DNA from: Microvelia longipes
Lineage: Eukaryota > Arthropoda > Insecta > Hemiptera > Veliidae
Assembly (NCBI GenBank): GCA_018340805.1
Contig: JACMZG010000008.1
Span: forward strand, 18,436,000 to 18,499,999
Length of the DNA stretch: 64,000 bases
Direction of reading: 5' to 3'
The notes beneath the pieces are model-generated. The model worked only from the letters and a program-made list of their open reading frames with translations. It was not told the DNA's origin and made no database searches. Positions 54,721 to 64,000 of this stretch are shown one piece after another; the stretch's first letter is position 1, and every line of letters starts with the position of its first letter. The translations under genes were made by a program, and so were the position numbers.

Positions 54721-55599
54721 AACATATATAACATAATATAATATATAATATATATGTAATATATAACATCTTAACGGATGTTATGTACTTAAAGAGAAAA
54801 ATCGCATTAAACAACATTCCATATCAAATTAAATATTGTTTCATTAGTGCTCTTCTATTATGTACGATGAAATAATTATCATTACCTTTCGATAATCGTA
54901 ATTTAGAGAACAAATTTATTTAAGAGTACAGTGGTTTAGTTTGATTATAATGGTCAATCGATATAAAATGTGATCAAATAAACTTTGTAACATTGCCAAA
55001 AGTGTTAACATAATTACCTCATTTTGGTAATAATTACCAAAACATTATCGGTGAATTTCAACTCACAGGATTACTCTGAGACTATTATCGAAAGTCCAGG
55101 ATCATGCTTTTAGGGTTTAATGTCGACGCATCTAAAATATTCTGTATGTTGTAATTCCTTAACAAATCCCATGGAAAGCATCTCTAAAAATACTACACAT
55201 CTGGTGCTGGCAAAATTATCCAAAAATTAGCCGCTATAGTTATCGTAGATGAAGTGCTCTCGTTAGCCAGCGAAAACAGGAAAATCTGCTGCTACGCTAC
55301 TTTTTTAAACGACCATCTTAAAATACTATTCACACGATACTATTCGTCTACATTTTTCTTTCAAGCGTGTATTAAAATATATTTAAAATATTATAATTAA
55401 ATATTTTAAATACTGATTATTTCACTTAATATTAACGAATAATTTAAAACTTATTTGTTTTAATAATAGTATTATTTTCTAATACAATTCACAAGCTTGG
55501 AATAACCTAGACCGAAGAGGTACATACACCACAGCAACGGTATCGAAAAGAAAGAGAGACTGTGTTATATAAAAGTAACGCCTATATTTTCAAGTGTTG
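54721..55599. other. AT-rich stretch, no gene seen
   Basis: No coding, RNA or repeat signal that I can support. Confidence 0.5.
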
Positions 55600-55678
55600 A
55601 TTAAACCCGCAAAACTAGAGTGTAAAGATGTTTAACGATATGTTAAACATCTTTACACTCTAGTTTTGCGGGTTTAAT
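55600..55678. repeat. Perfect 37-bp-arm hairpin
   Basis: Left arm 55600-55636 (ATTAAACCCGCAAAACTAGA to GTTTAAC), loop GATAT, and an exact complement at 55642-55678. No mismatch in 37 bp means the structure is very young, maintained, or created by template switching or library artefact. No other copy was seen in the window. Confidence 0.95.
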
Positions 55679-55986
55679 ATATTAAAGAATATCAGTGCCA
55701 TAAATATTGCAAATCCTCATACATTTTTACCTCTCAAGGATGAGAACTAACGACTGGAATCTTTTTCACCATTTTCACATTAAGAGGCCAATTAATTAAA
55801 ATATTTTAGCAAGGAACCAAAATATTTAAAGATGGTGGGGAGTAGCAAAGGGATAAGCTTCAGTTTATTCGGAATACCTTATTTTATTGATATTAATGGC
55901 AGAAAATTATTTAAAGAACACATTTTTTTAACGCAGGAACTTAAAAATATATGGAAATTTTTCCCTCAACCTTATAATAATAATAA
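55679..55986. other. Spacer, no gene seen
   Basis: The plus frame 55832-56170 runs across the following SINE on its opposite strand and is not a gene. Confidence 0.5.
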
Positions 55987-56165
55987 TGCCCGTTTTAGGG
56001 CCTTTCGGCCCTTCAGGGTATTCGCCCTGCGGGAACCACCTCGGGTGGATCACATCTACTATGCTCAAAGTAAAGTTAATATTGGCGAAATCTTTTTACA
56101 TCAAATTCTATTTATAAAAACAAAGAGCATAACCCAGGCTATACCTTCAGCCCGGTCCTCAACCT
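55987..56165 (-). mobile_element. tRNA-derived SINE (type 1), 5'-truncated copy
   Basis: GCCCGTTTTAGGGCCTTTCG and TTCGCCCTGCGGGAACCACC match the complement of the tail at 8127-8190 nearly base for base. The tRNA-like head is degraded (GGACCGGGCTGAAGGTATAG on the minus strand) and ends near 56165. The tail is ATTATTATTAT, against (AT)n in the other copy. Confidence 0.85.
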
Positions 56166-57254
56166 TATAAATGTATATAAAACATTCTTAAAAAAATATC
56201 CAAGAGAGGAAATAAATTAAATTACTTTCTATATAAAAATGCAAAGTTTATATAGGATATTCAAATCATGGCTAGGAAAAGGATATAAGTCCTTTTAAAG
56301 TGATTTTTGTAACAAAAAAGGGATAAAAGCGTAGAAAGTAACTTTGTACAAGGAAGAAGGGTCGTTTCAAAGTTTACGCATCTGTGAACTTAAGCGGCCA
56401 CCTACGAACGTAACTAGGCAGGTACTACACTTGAATGAATATCTCATAGACTGTAGAACAATAATCACAGCGAAGAAACAATAGAGCTTTAGGTCGTTAA
56501 AAAACAGGATAAAACAAAGGAAATGCAGGTTGCAGGTGCTCGGAAGGCCCTGGATTTGGATCCTTGGAAAATGGATAACAAGTATTGTTATCAATAAGTA
56601 TTACGAGTATTTCTGATCAGCCTAATTATGAAACAAATTTTAACCTTAATCCGGAATTCATAGGATACATTCGATTTTTTAATACTCTCGTTTTGCTAAT
56701 GAAACAAATAGTCCAAGACTTGGAATTCTCAAAGGTGCTTCTTTTTTACTGTTTTGATTCTACAAACTTCTTCTGAAAATAAACCACAGATTGTAAAGGA
56801 ACCCCCCCCCCCCCTGCATTTTCAAAAATTGGGAATACAGGCACACTCAAAATGTTGACAATTATACTAAATTTAAGTATTATTTATATAAGTTTCTTCT
56901 TGGTAGCTTACAAAACTTTAAAAGAGCAAAAGCAAATCAATTGAATTTAAAATTCTACCTTAAATTAACAAAATTTTGTTGTTGCTAATTAAGTTTTTGT
57001 TAATTAACAAACACAGTTAGAGTTAATTAACCCTACAGTTATGTTGTTTACAAAATAAATACTAAAATAATTCATAAACAATACCCATTGGTCTAACAGA
57101 CTGAACAGAGTACTTAAAAACATTTACCAATTTTTTCATTTTATTTATTTTTGTAGATATTATAAAAACTTGAGAAACATTAAGAAAAACAATTTAGAAT
57201 TATTGCAGGAAGTATGTTCAGTTAAAATAAAATAAAACAAGAGCCCTCTTGGCC
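56166..57254. other. AT-rich stretch with a 13-C run
   Basis: C13 lies at 56802-56814. Short frames on both strands at 56.37-56.78 kb lack motifs. TTAATTAACAAA words recur near 57.0 kb. Confidence 0.5.
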
Positions 57255-57450
57255 CTTGGCCACCATGCGGTATCGGAGCTACGTATCCATTGCCTCATGG
57301 TTGTCGTGGAATTAGTAGATTTACTAAACTAAACTGGCTTACTGCGACAATATAAGCAAAAATGTGATTTGTTTACATAAAGTAATACATGGCAAGCAAT
57401 AAAATCGATAAACGGTGCTCATTATGAAATTCGATTTAGCCATGTGTTTT
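57255..57450 (+). repeat. Family C, copy 3
   Basis: A GC-richer head (CTCTTGGCCCTTGGCCACCA) is followed by CATGGTTGT, ATGTGATTTGTTTACATAAA and CAAGCAATAAAATCGAT, the same order as copy 1. The middle is diverged. Confidence 0.6.
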
Positions 57451-59903
57451 AGCGGGGTCGCCTGCGTTCCCACGTATCCTCGTACGCCCGAAAATGCATG
57501 AATGGTATCTCGCGCGAGTTAGTAACATTGGGAAATAAAGATAATAACCAAAGGTCGACTAAAGTCCTAAAATCACATCCACTGACAATTTTCGCTTAAA
57601 AATTTCTTCTTACTGGTGTTACCAGTTTGGGGTTCAAGTGTAAAGGTGCTTACTTATTCTGCGTAGGTTTTAAGGGCGAGAGAACTGTTCAGCTATGGAT
57701 GGGGTCTTCAAGTGATGAAAGAATCAAGGTTTCTGTTTTGGTTAATAGCGTAACTAAAGAAGACCTTGAACAAACTTTTTTAAATAATAATTGACATGTT
57801 TGGCAATTACAATGATATGCTTTAAATACCAATTTAAAGGAATCTATACTTGGCAAATTTAAACTATAAGTGTGTGATAAAACTATGGTTTTATAAAGTA
57901 ATAAATGTATCATGTTGCAAGGGTACCCTGAAAATGCATCGCCAAAAAAAATACTATAAGGGCATACATGGGAGTTTTTTTATCAATAAAGGAATAAAAA
58001 TCAGCTGTTTTCTAAAAATTACAATATTTTATAAATACCACCTGTTACCCGTTACTCACTCAAAACAGGTATATTTAACACCCGCATGCTAAGGAAACAT
58101 GTGGGGGAAGATAAAGTTACGCACCATGTCAGTACTCGATAATCAGAATAACTGTGACTCAAATTTAGTTTATTGATTTGACAAATTAATCCATATTAAG
58201 GATTTTTAATAAGTGAATTTCCCATGAATGGAGCGATTCCCAGATCCGGAATATTCGTTCGATATACAATGGTTTTGGCTTCCTGTGAGTGATGTTGTTC
58301 CCATGGTTCGGACGGACCACACCTCGGCACGTACTGAGTTACTTATGTATTCCAAGTTAATAGAAGTTCGGTTGGTTGAATGCTAACGAAGACTGGACGT
58401 AATGTCTATCGTGTTATTAAGTTATGTATGACTAAACTTATATAAATTTATTAAAACTATTTCACATCAGAGCTACTGTTGCTTTAGTAAATGCTTTTTC
58501 TGGCCAAATCATATCATATAAAGATAATAAAGATCATATTAGAACAGCATGCTTGACGTTTCAAATGCTATTAATAAAATGAAGAATTCGCCAGTTTATA
58601 AGAGCCGATTAACAATTTGAAACAACGTGAATCTAATGTTTAACCATAAATATAAACAAACATTTTCAACCACACTAAATCTAAATCCAAACATGCACGG
58701 TTTTATCTAACTGAATAAAAAATATGTATATTTTTGAAATCAGGGAGCCAAGCGGAATCAATGCCCCTTCTATTCCTATACTCCGCTTTTATACCTAATT
58801 TTCATTCGAAAATTCACTAAAACCGAACCAATTTTTGAATTTTGCGGCTTAACCAAATTTGCTTAGTTTAGGTTAGTTAAGCTAAAGTTCGATGTTAGGA
58901 ATCATCGAAGAACTAATAGGAAAAAATAAGGATCCTTATTAATTAAAAACTTCGTTAAAACAGTAACATGTTACGAGGATGGGGGGTTGTTGCAAGTTTA
59001 GTGTCCATGATTGCAATTCTATACTTCATAGAAAAGTTGCTTATTACTATTCAAAAGAAACCTCCAAAACAGACAATATGTATAGACTTAAGAGATGGGT
59101 AAAGGTCGTTGTCTTTCTACTTGGCCAGAGTCTTTATTACCGGCAAGCAACAAGTGTCAGAGCAAATGTCTCCACTTTTTTTAAGACATTATATTCTACT
59201 TAGGATAGGATCCAAAAAAGTGTTCTGGATTTATTTTTTATTGTTAATCAGTCACAGAGCTTCTTTTAGTTTTTGAAAATGTACTAGATTTGTACGTACA
59301 ATGTAGAATTACTTTAAACCTTTTGTTAAATGATACATTATAAATAGTGAGATTTACTCAAAAGATAGATTAATCTAATCTAATCTGTTAAAGATCGATA
59401 TTTTATGGCTAGACCATTTTTAGGGTTTTATGGATCGATCATGAATTGATGATAAAATGAAACCATAAAGGTTTAAGTAAGTCTCTTATTTTTAAAATAA
59501 TAAGAGGCCTCAACCACATCAGTGGCTAGCTCAGTTCTCTAGATAAATTAATTATGTGCACATTTCTTGTAATCTCTTCAGTTCAAGAGGCTGATTCGAT
59601 TTCAATGAAAATTAGCAAGGAAACCAAGTATTATGACAGTAAGAACTAATAAAATTTGGGTTCATCTAAGACGGCATAATAATAATAAATAGCCTCATTT
59701 AGAAAAAGTACATAAGTGTATATTATTTTCTTTCTACTAAGTATATGCATACATGCACAAATATATGTATACTAGAAAAAAAATAATACATAAAGAGGAC
59801 ATATTAACAATGAAAAATACACCTACAATAAGGTGAGATGAGAGATTAAAACAATGGAAATTAAAATAGATAGAGATTTCGCAAAGTGGTTTCATAAGCT
59901 CTG
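57451..59903. other. No confirmed gene
   Basis: A GC-richer patch at 58.22-58.36 kb (CCCAGATCCGGAATATTCG and GGTTCGGACGGACCACACC) is open in two minus-strand frames. One of them reads TQYVPRCGPSEPWEQHHS and NIPDLGIAPFMGNSLIKNP before a stop at 58196. A TTTTCAG acceptor-like site on the minus strand lies near 57.93 kb. The plus frames at 57850-58092 and 58979-59203 have no known motif. Confidence 0.35.
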
Positions 59904-59939
59904 TGGCAGAGATATGAATTGCTATTCATATCTTTGCCA
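59904..59939. repeat. Hairpin beside a larger palindrome
   Basis: TGGCAGAGATATGAAT, TGCT loop, ATTCATATCTTTGCCA, with one mismatch. It ends one base before the next, larger palindrome starts. Confidence 0.8.
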
Positions 59940-59940
59940 C

Positions 59941-60086
59941 ATAAATACTGTAATTTTTCTGTTAATTAAATATAATAATAATAAAATTTATTTTAAACTT
60001 ATACTGCCATCTGCTGATGGCAGTATAAGTTTAAAAGAACTTTATTATTATTATATTTAATTAACAGAAGAAATACTGTATTTATG
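59941..60086. repeat. 146-bp palindrome, 71-bp arms
   Basis: The arms run from ATAAATACTGTAATTTTTCT to ATACTGCCATC (59941-60011). After loop TGCT they return to TACTGTATTTAT (60016-60086). About nine of ten positions pair; TTCTGTTAATTAAATATAAT and AAACTTATACTGCCATC are exact. The plus frame 59854-60060 lies across it and is not a gene. Confidence 0.88.
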
Positions 60087-60959
60087 GTCTTTAATTATAG
60101 TTAAATTCCTTGATTAGAAAATCTCTATATTTTAGAGCAAGTCTTAAAAAGGTTAGCAGAGGGCCCCATTGCTCATTGCTAAGGACTTGCTAAGACTCTT
60201 AATTCATTTAGTATGGAGCAGATAACAATGAGATTGAAGTTATCCCTTTTTACTTTTAAGTTACTCAGCGAACAGATTTGAGCTTGACCCTCTCTGCCAG
60301 GTCTGCAGATAAGAAAGAGAAAGTTCAGCTTTTTTCTACTTCAATATTTTGTGAGTGACCATTTTCCATACATTGTTAATGCTAAATTTAATTTTAAAAT
60401 GATTTCGGAGAGACAAATTGCAATAACATTACAATTTGTCTCACCAAAATTATTTATAATCTATGCCTTATAGGTTAACAATAAATGCCGAGGTATTTAT
60501 AGAGGTCTATTATTGCTATGTGACTGCCTTTATAAAACCATTTTTCAATTGACAAGACGGCATATCAAAATAGCGTCACTTTGAACTTTTTTTAAAAAAT
60601 CATAAAAATGTTTATTTGATAAAAGTGATTCTAATGATGTTTCTAAGGTTTCTGAGAACAAAGATGCTTTAAGCACAAACGTGGCTAGCACAGTTTTCAA
60701 GATATTGATGTTAATGAATGTGAACTTTTCTTTAAAACATCAAGCTTAACTTAAACGGTAATATTACATGGAAGAGGAGACTTCTTCTGTCTTAATTTCG
60801 CCAGTTTGAATAAATCATTAAGTGACACAATTGCACAAATTGTGCGAGAGACATGTTTCAGTTATTCATGATGTTTCAGTGAAACTATTCATGTTTGCAA
60901 AACTTGGTAGTATCAAATGACAAAACATTAAATCGTCATTTCCTTTGGCTGATACGCAA
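60087..60959. other. AT-rich stretch with one hairpin
   Basis: GAGACAAATTG at 60410-60420 pairs with CAATTTGTCTC at 60432-60442. No gene is seen. Confidence 0.6.
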
Positions 60960-61800
60960 ATGAGGGGTTAGATGACCGAGACAAGTCTAAATCTACGTTT
61001 CCATTGGATCCAGCTCCTCTAACCTCCTTAAGTAGACAAAGTTCTGCGGGCTGGTGGTGAGTCGGAAAGATACTGAACCTTCGGAACGAGCACTGTGAAA
61101 GTAGAGACTCGGATAAGCAGTGTGGGTGATAAATGATTAGCGCAGGTGATTATAGGAATGTTGTGTTTGGTTTTGAAATACGCCTTCTAGTGATCTACAG
61201 AACTTTCGCAGATCATTTTTTAAAGAGACGCCGTGGAGCGGCTATGGGTCGAAGGCCCGCATTTTTTTTTATTTAAAATCTATTTCTTGTGGTCAAAGTT
61301 TAAATATTTTTTAACATTGCTGACCAACCAAGACTATGGGAATGGGTTTATGGAGACTAATTTTGGGCAATGTGTATATACGTGTACACCTTGATTCGGA
61401 GTTTCTACCAGCGTGTCTCAACGTTGAGCTGTACTGTACCGGACTGGAAAGATCATTGAGTATAGCAAGTATCTAGTGAGACTAGAGGGTCTGGTGAGAT
61501 TGGTAAAACACTAGTAGCTGCGGGCTAGATGAAACAAATGAGATCAGAGTAGCTATTGATCCTGGAGAAAATATACAAGACAAACTGTGAACCTGATGAT
61601 CGCTCCTGCAGTGCTGTTAAGAGTAGAGTAAGTTTAGAGGTTTTCCCTGGTACAGTGTTCGCGTAAACTTTACAGTGGTTATCAGTAGTGTGGCATTTGA
61701 AAGAGCAGAAGCTCTAAAAATAACCTATGCGGGTCCAAGTGGAAAAACAAACAGTTCGACCGGTTCTGTCTAAGTATGGACATCAATATGTGAAGATGTA
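60960..61800. other. GC-richer, G-biased island, identity unknown
   Basis: GC rises to roughly 44% by eye, and several lines carry about twice as many G as C on the plus strand (for example 61441-61560). It includes GCCGTGGAGCGGCTATGGG and GTCGAAGGCCCGC before a T run at 61.26 kb. All frames contain stops, so it is not a protein exon of any length. It could be a noncoding transcript or a decayed element. Confidence 0.5.
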
Positions 61801-61861
61801 TGAGTACTTTACCTATAAACAATATCCAAGCACGTCAAATTTACCCGATTCAGAAAAATCT

Positions 61862-61891
61862 CGGTACAGTAATCGTTTGATTACTGTACCG
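61862..61891. repeat. Perfect 13-bp-arm hairpin
   Basis: CGGTACAGTAATC, loop GTTT, GATTACTGTACCG. A direct repeat AACATGTATAGTC follows twice at 61.91-61.95 kb. Confidence 0.85.
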
Positions 61892-63380
61892 TAATGTAAA
61901 CAACGAAAACATGTATAGTCGGGAAAATCGAACATGTATAGTCTAAATATTATGACCATTTCAAATTCACAAATCAATATGAAATATATTGATTGAAAAT
62001 AATTTTGTGAAGAAACTTTGACTTTATTTTCAAAGTTTAAGAAGACTTTTAAAGTTTAAGAAATATTTAAAATAAAAAATAAACTGGGCACAAAGAGGCC
62101 AGTGATTTTTTTAAGTCATAAATTTATTTGATTAGAAGCGTAGTTACATTTTTGGCAGACTATTTTAATTTAAATCAATATTATTATTATTATTATTATA
62201 CAACTCAATCAGAAAAGAAAGTTGATTTTTTTATTGCAATAAAAAATCAATACAATGGTAAGATAGACCACACACGTATAACATACTAATTACTAATATT
62301 TACTACTTCTCACGATCTTACTCAATAACTTTATGGTTCATATAATTCCAGACAGGTTGCCAAGTATGGTCATTAAGTCGTTAAATTAAATGCTGTTGAT
62401 CTACAACTTTTAATAAAATTGAATACGTGGGATAAATATATGTATGTTAAATAAATCGATAAATTTGAAAACTTTCAAATAAATATAAGAAAATTATCTA
62501 ATAATAAGACTATAGGAACTTTAAATAATTACTGACCTCAAGAATCGAAAAAAGCAGAAAAAATTGCAATAACAAGGTCAATTTTCTTTGGCTTGTGGAA
62601 AGGACCTTTCGTTGTCCTTCAATTTGTTTCATCAAATAGCATTCCTAATTAAACTTCTGGACCACAAAATAATATTGAGTAAGACGAAGAAATCAAAACA
62701 ATTTCAAACCAATTTTTAAAGAAAATACCTTCAATATAATGAAAAACATAGTCTGCCTATCCAAAATGGAGCCCTTCATATAAATCGCGCTCACTCAATA
62801 TTTTAGAAAAATGCACAAATTATAGATTTCATGAAATAAGTGGTTCCATGTTATTATTATAAAGATAATATTTTTAAAGCTGAATAAATTTCTAATAAAT
62901 CGAGTCTTTATTCGTCAAAATTATATACTAGAACCATCTTTAGTATCTGGTTTGAAAAAATGAAGATATTTATTTAATTAATATAGCATTTGCAAAATGA
63001 CTTAAAACGCACATAACGTAGACTTTTTTGCGAAAGAAATTCGCTGACTTTGCATACATTAACAATATTTCAGTGCCTTTGCGAATGCCATAACTTGGAG
63101 TTATCCAATTTTGATGAATTAACACTCAATTTATTGTTAATTTTGACAGCTTTAAAAAATGATCTTTTAAGTTTGGCATGCAACCAATGGGAAACCACTT
63201 ATTTCAAGAAATTTAAAATTAGGGCGATTTTCAAAAAGCTCCACTTTGAAATTTTTCTTTATCATTTAAGGTCTATTTTCAAAAACATTTGGTTTAAGCA
63301 GTACAAAATGAATCACGTTTTTCAGGTCCGGCTCTTGGCTATATAACATTGTAACGAAAACACATGCGTGTAAAAAAAGA
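61892..63380. other. AT-rich stretch, no gene seen
   Basis: (ATT)n of about 18 bp near 62.18 kb. The plus frame 63050-63346 is long for the region but Leu/Phe/Lys-rich without a recognisable motif. Confidence 0.45.
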
Positions 63381-63491
63381 GCCAAGTCTAGCGTAAAAAG
63401 TTGTTAGATAATTGAATAAGCCAATTCACAGGTTCCCAATAATGCTTGTAAATATATGAGCGCTAGACTTGGCAGGGGCACTGTCATGCCC
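63381..63491. repeat. Inverted repeat with 13-bp arms and an adjoining hairpin
   Basis: GCCAAGTCTAGCG at 63381-63393 is the exact complement of CGCTAGACTTGGC at 63461-63473, with 67 bp between. GGGGCA/TGCCCC follows at once. The size suits a small MITE, but no target duplication is clear. Confidence 0.65.
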
Positions 63492-63519
63492 CCAGATCCC
63501 AATGAAAGGAAATAAAATC

Positions 63520-63560
63520 ATTACTCCCGCTGTATTTATGCTAGAGATATAATACTTAAT
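63520..63560 (-). repeat. Short family A fragment, inverted
   Basis: CTCCCGCTGTATTTATGCTA and GAGA match the complement of the family A words TAGCATAAATACACTGCGGG. Only about 30 bp remain. Confidence 0.45.
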
Positions 63561-63577
63561 CAGAGATAGTACAAAAA

Positions 63578-63945
63578 TCAGACTTTAGGTCTAGTTTTGC
63601 TGGCTTAAAGATGATATTTTTCAGACTATAATAACTTATTTTGCTCACTCATCAAACATTCAAAAATCGTTGTTCATCAAAAATTTAACTATTCAAGTTG
63701 TCATTAAAAACAAATGTACATCTATAGGAGGTCAATAGATCCACAAGATTGCATTATTAAATTAGTCGTCATTTAAGAAATATTGAGTATTTTATTTTAA
63801 AATTTTAGGGGCCAATAAATTGGACAAAATTTGATCAACAAATTTTATTGTATTACATTTCGAAGTTTAACATATCATCAGATAGCAAAATCTATAATAA
63901 ATCAGAAGAAGAAATTCCATAGCTATTGAACTATTAGTTTATTTC
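63578..63945 (+). repeat. Family B, copy 2
   Basis: ATCAGACTTTAGGTCTAGTT, TTGCTGGCTTAAAGATGATA, CTTATTTTGCTC, CATCAGATAGCAAAA and CCATAGCTATTGAA follow the order of copy 1 at 10035-10395, in the same orientation. The window ends about 55 bp beyond it. Confidence 0.7.
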
Positions 63946-64000
63946 TGAGGGCGAGCGTAGAGAGTCCGAAGTTATAACTACCTGTACTGCTATAAGTAAC

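Noticed and set aside
55832..56170. 112-codon ORF with a GC-rich C-terminal half
   Set aside because: That half is the antisense of the type 1 SINE tail and head.

Overview
The window looks like eukaryotic nuclear DNA from an invertebrate, probably an arthropod. It is roughly 70% A+T by eye, with long (AT)n microsatellites, tRNA-derived SINEs, decayed non-LTR retrotransposons and many small foldback sequences. There is no operon structure, no long intact ORF, and no rRNA or credible functional tRNA gene. The species cannot be named from the sequence. I read it as intergenic or intronic DNA of a large, repeat-filled genome.

Layout. 0-8 kb: a dispersed repeat (family A) split by a 0.58-kb hairpin-bearing element, a 28-bp tandem array, exon-like sequence near 3.5 kb and a decayed copy of a foldback repeat near 6.7-7.0 kb. 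8-14 kb: three (AT)n tracts, two of which flank a tRNA-derived SINE, then copies of families A and B. 14.3-16.5 kb: a dead Jockey/BS-like LINE on the minus strand. 20-26.5 kb: the densest repeat block, with two direct copies of a foldback repeat (FB1, FB2) built from tandem and inverted tRNA-like units, plus copies of families A, E, F and G. The single ambiguous base of the window (25029) lies at the left edge of FB2. 27.6-30.5 kb: a second SINE type, the second hairpin-bearing element (inverted relative to the first) and a long family A copy. 32-33 kb: low-copy tandem and direct repeats with splice-donor-like sites. 35.2-37.8 kb: a 5'-truncated, frameshifted LINE on the plus strand. 42.7-43.6 kb: inverted family C copies around an (AT)n tract. 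45-51 kb: exon-like islands on both strands. 52-64 kb: a strikingly G-poor stretch, several strong hairpins, a second truncated SINE and a second family B copy.

Genes. The only protein-coding sequences I can identify securely are the two reverse transcriptase pseudogenes. Three minus-strand exon candidates (50817-50927, 45817-45895, 3513-3569) have splice-like borders and compatible phases and could belong to one gene with very long introns. This is an inference from short open stretches that need transcript evidence. Other short ORFs are flagged as uncertain.

The main interest is structural: nested insertions, foldback repeats assembled from tRNA-like units, a recurring near-palindromic GAGCGAAGCGAG motif in several unrelated contexts, and an unusual strand-composition island. 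Repeat families are named A-G, HE and FB here only for cross-reference; their similarities were found by eye, not by alignment software.
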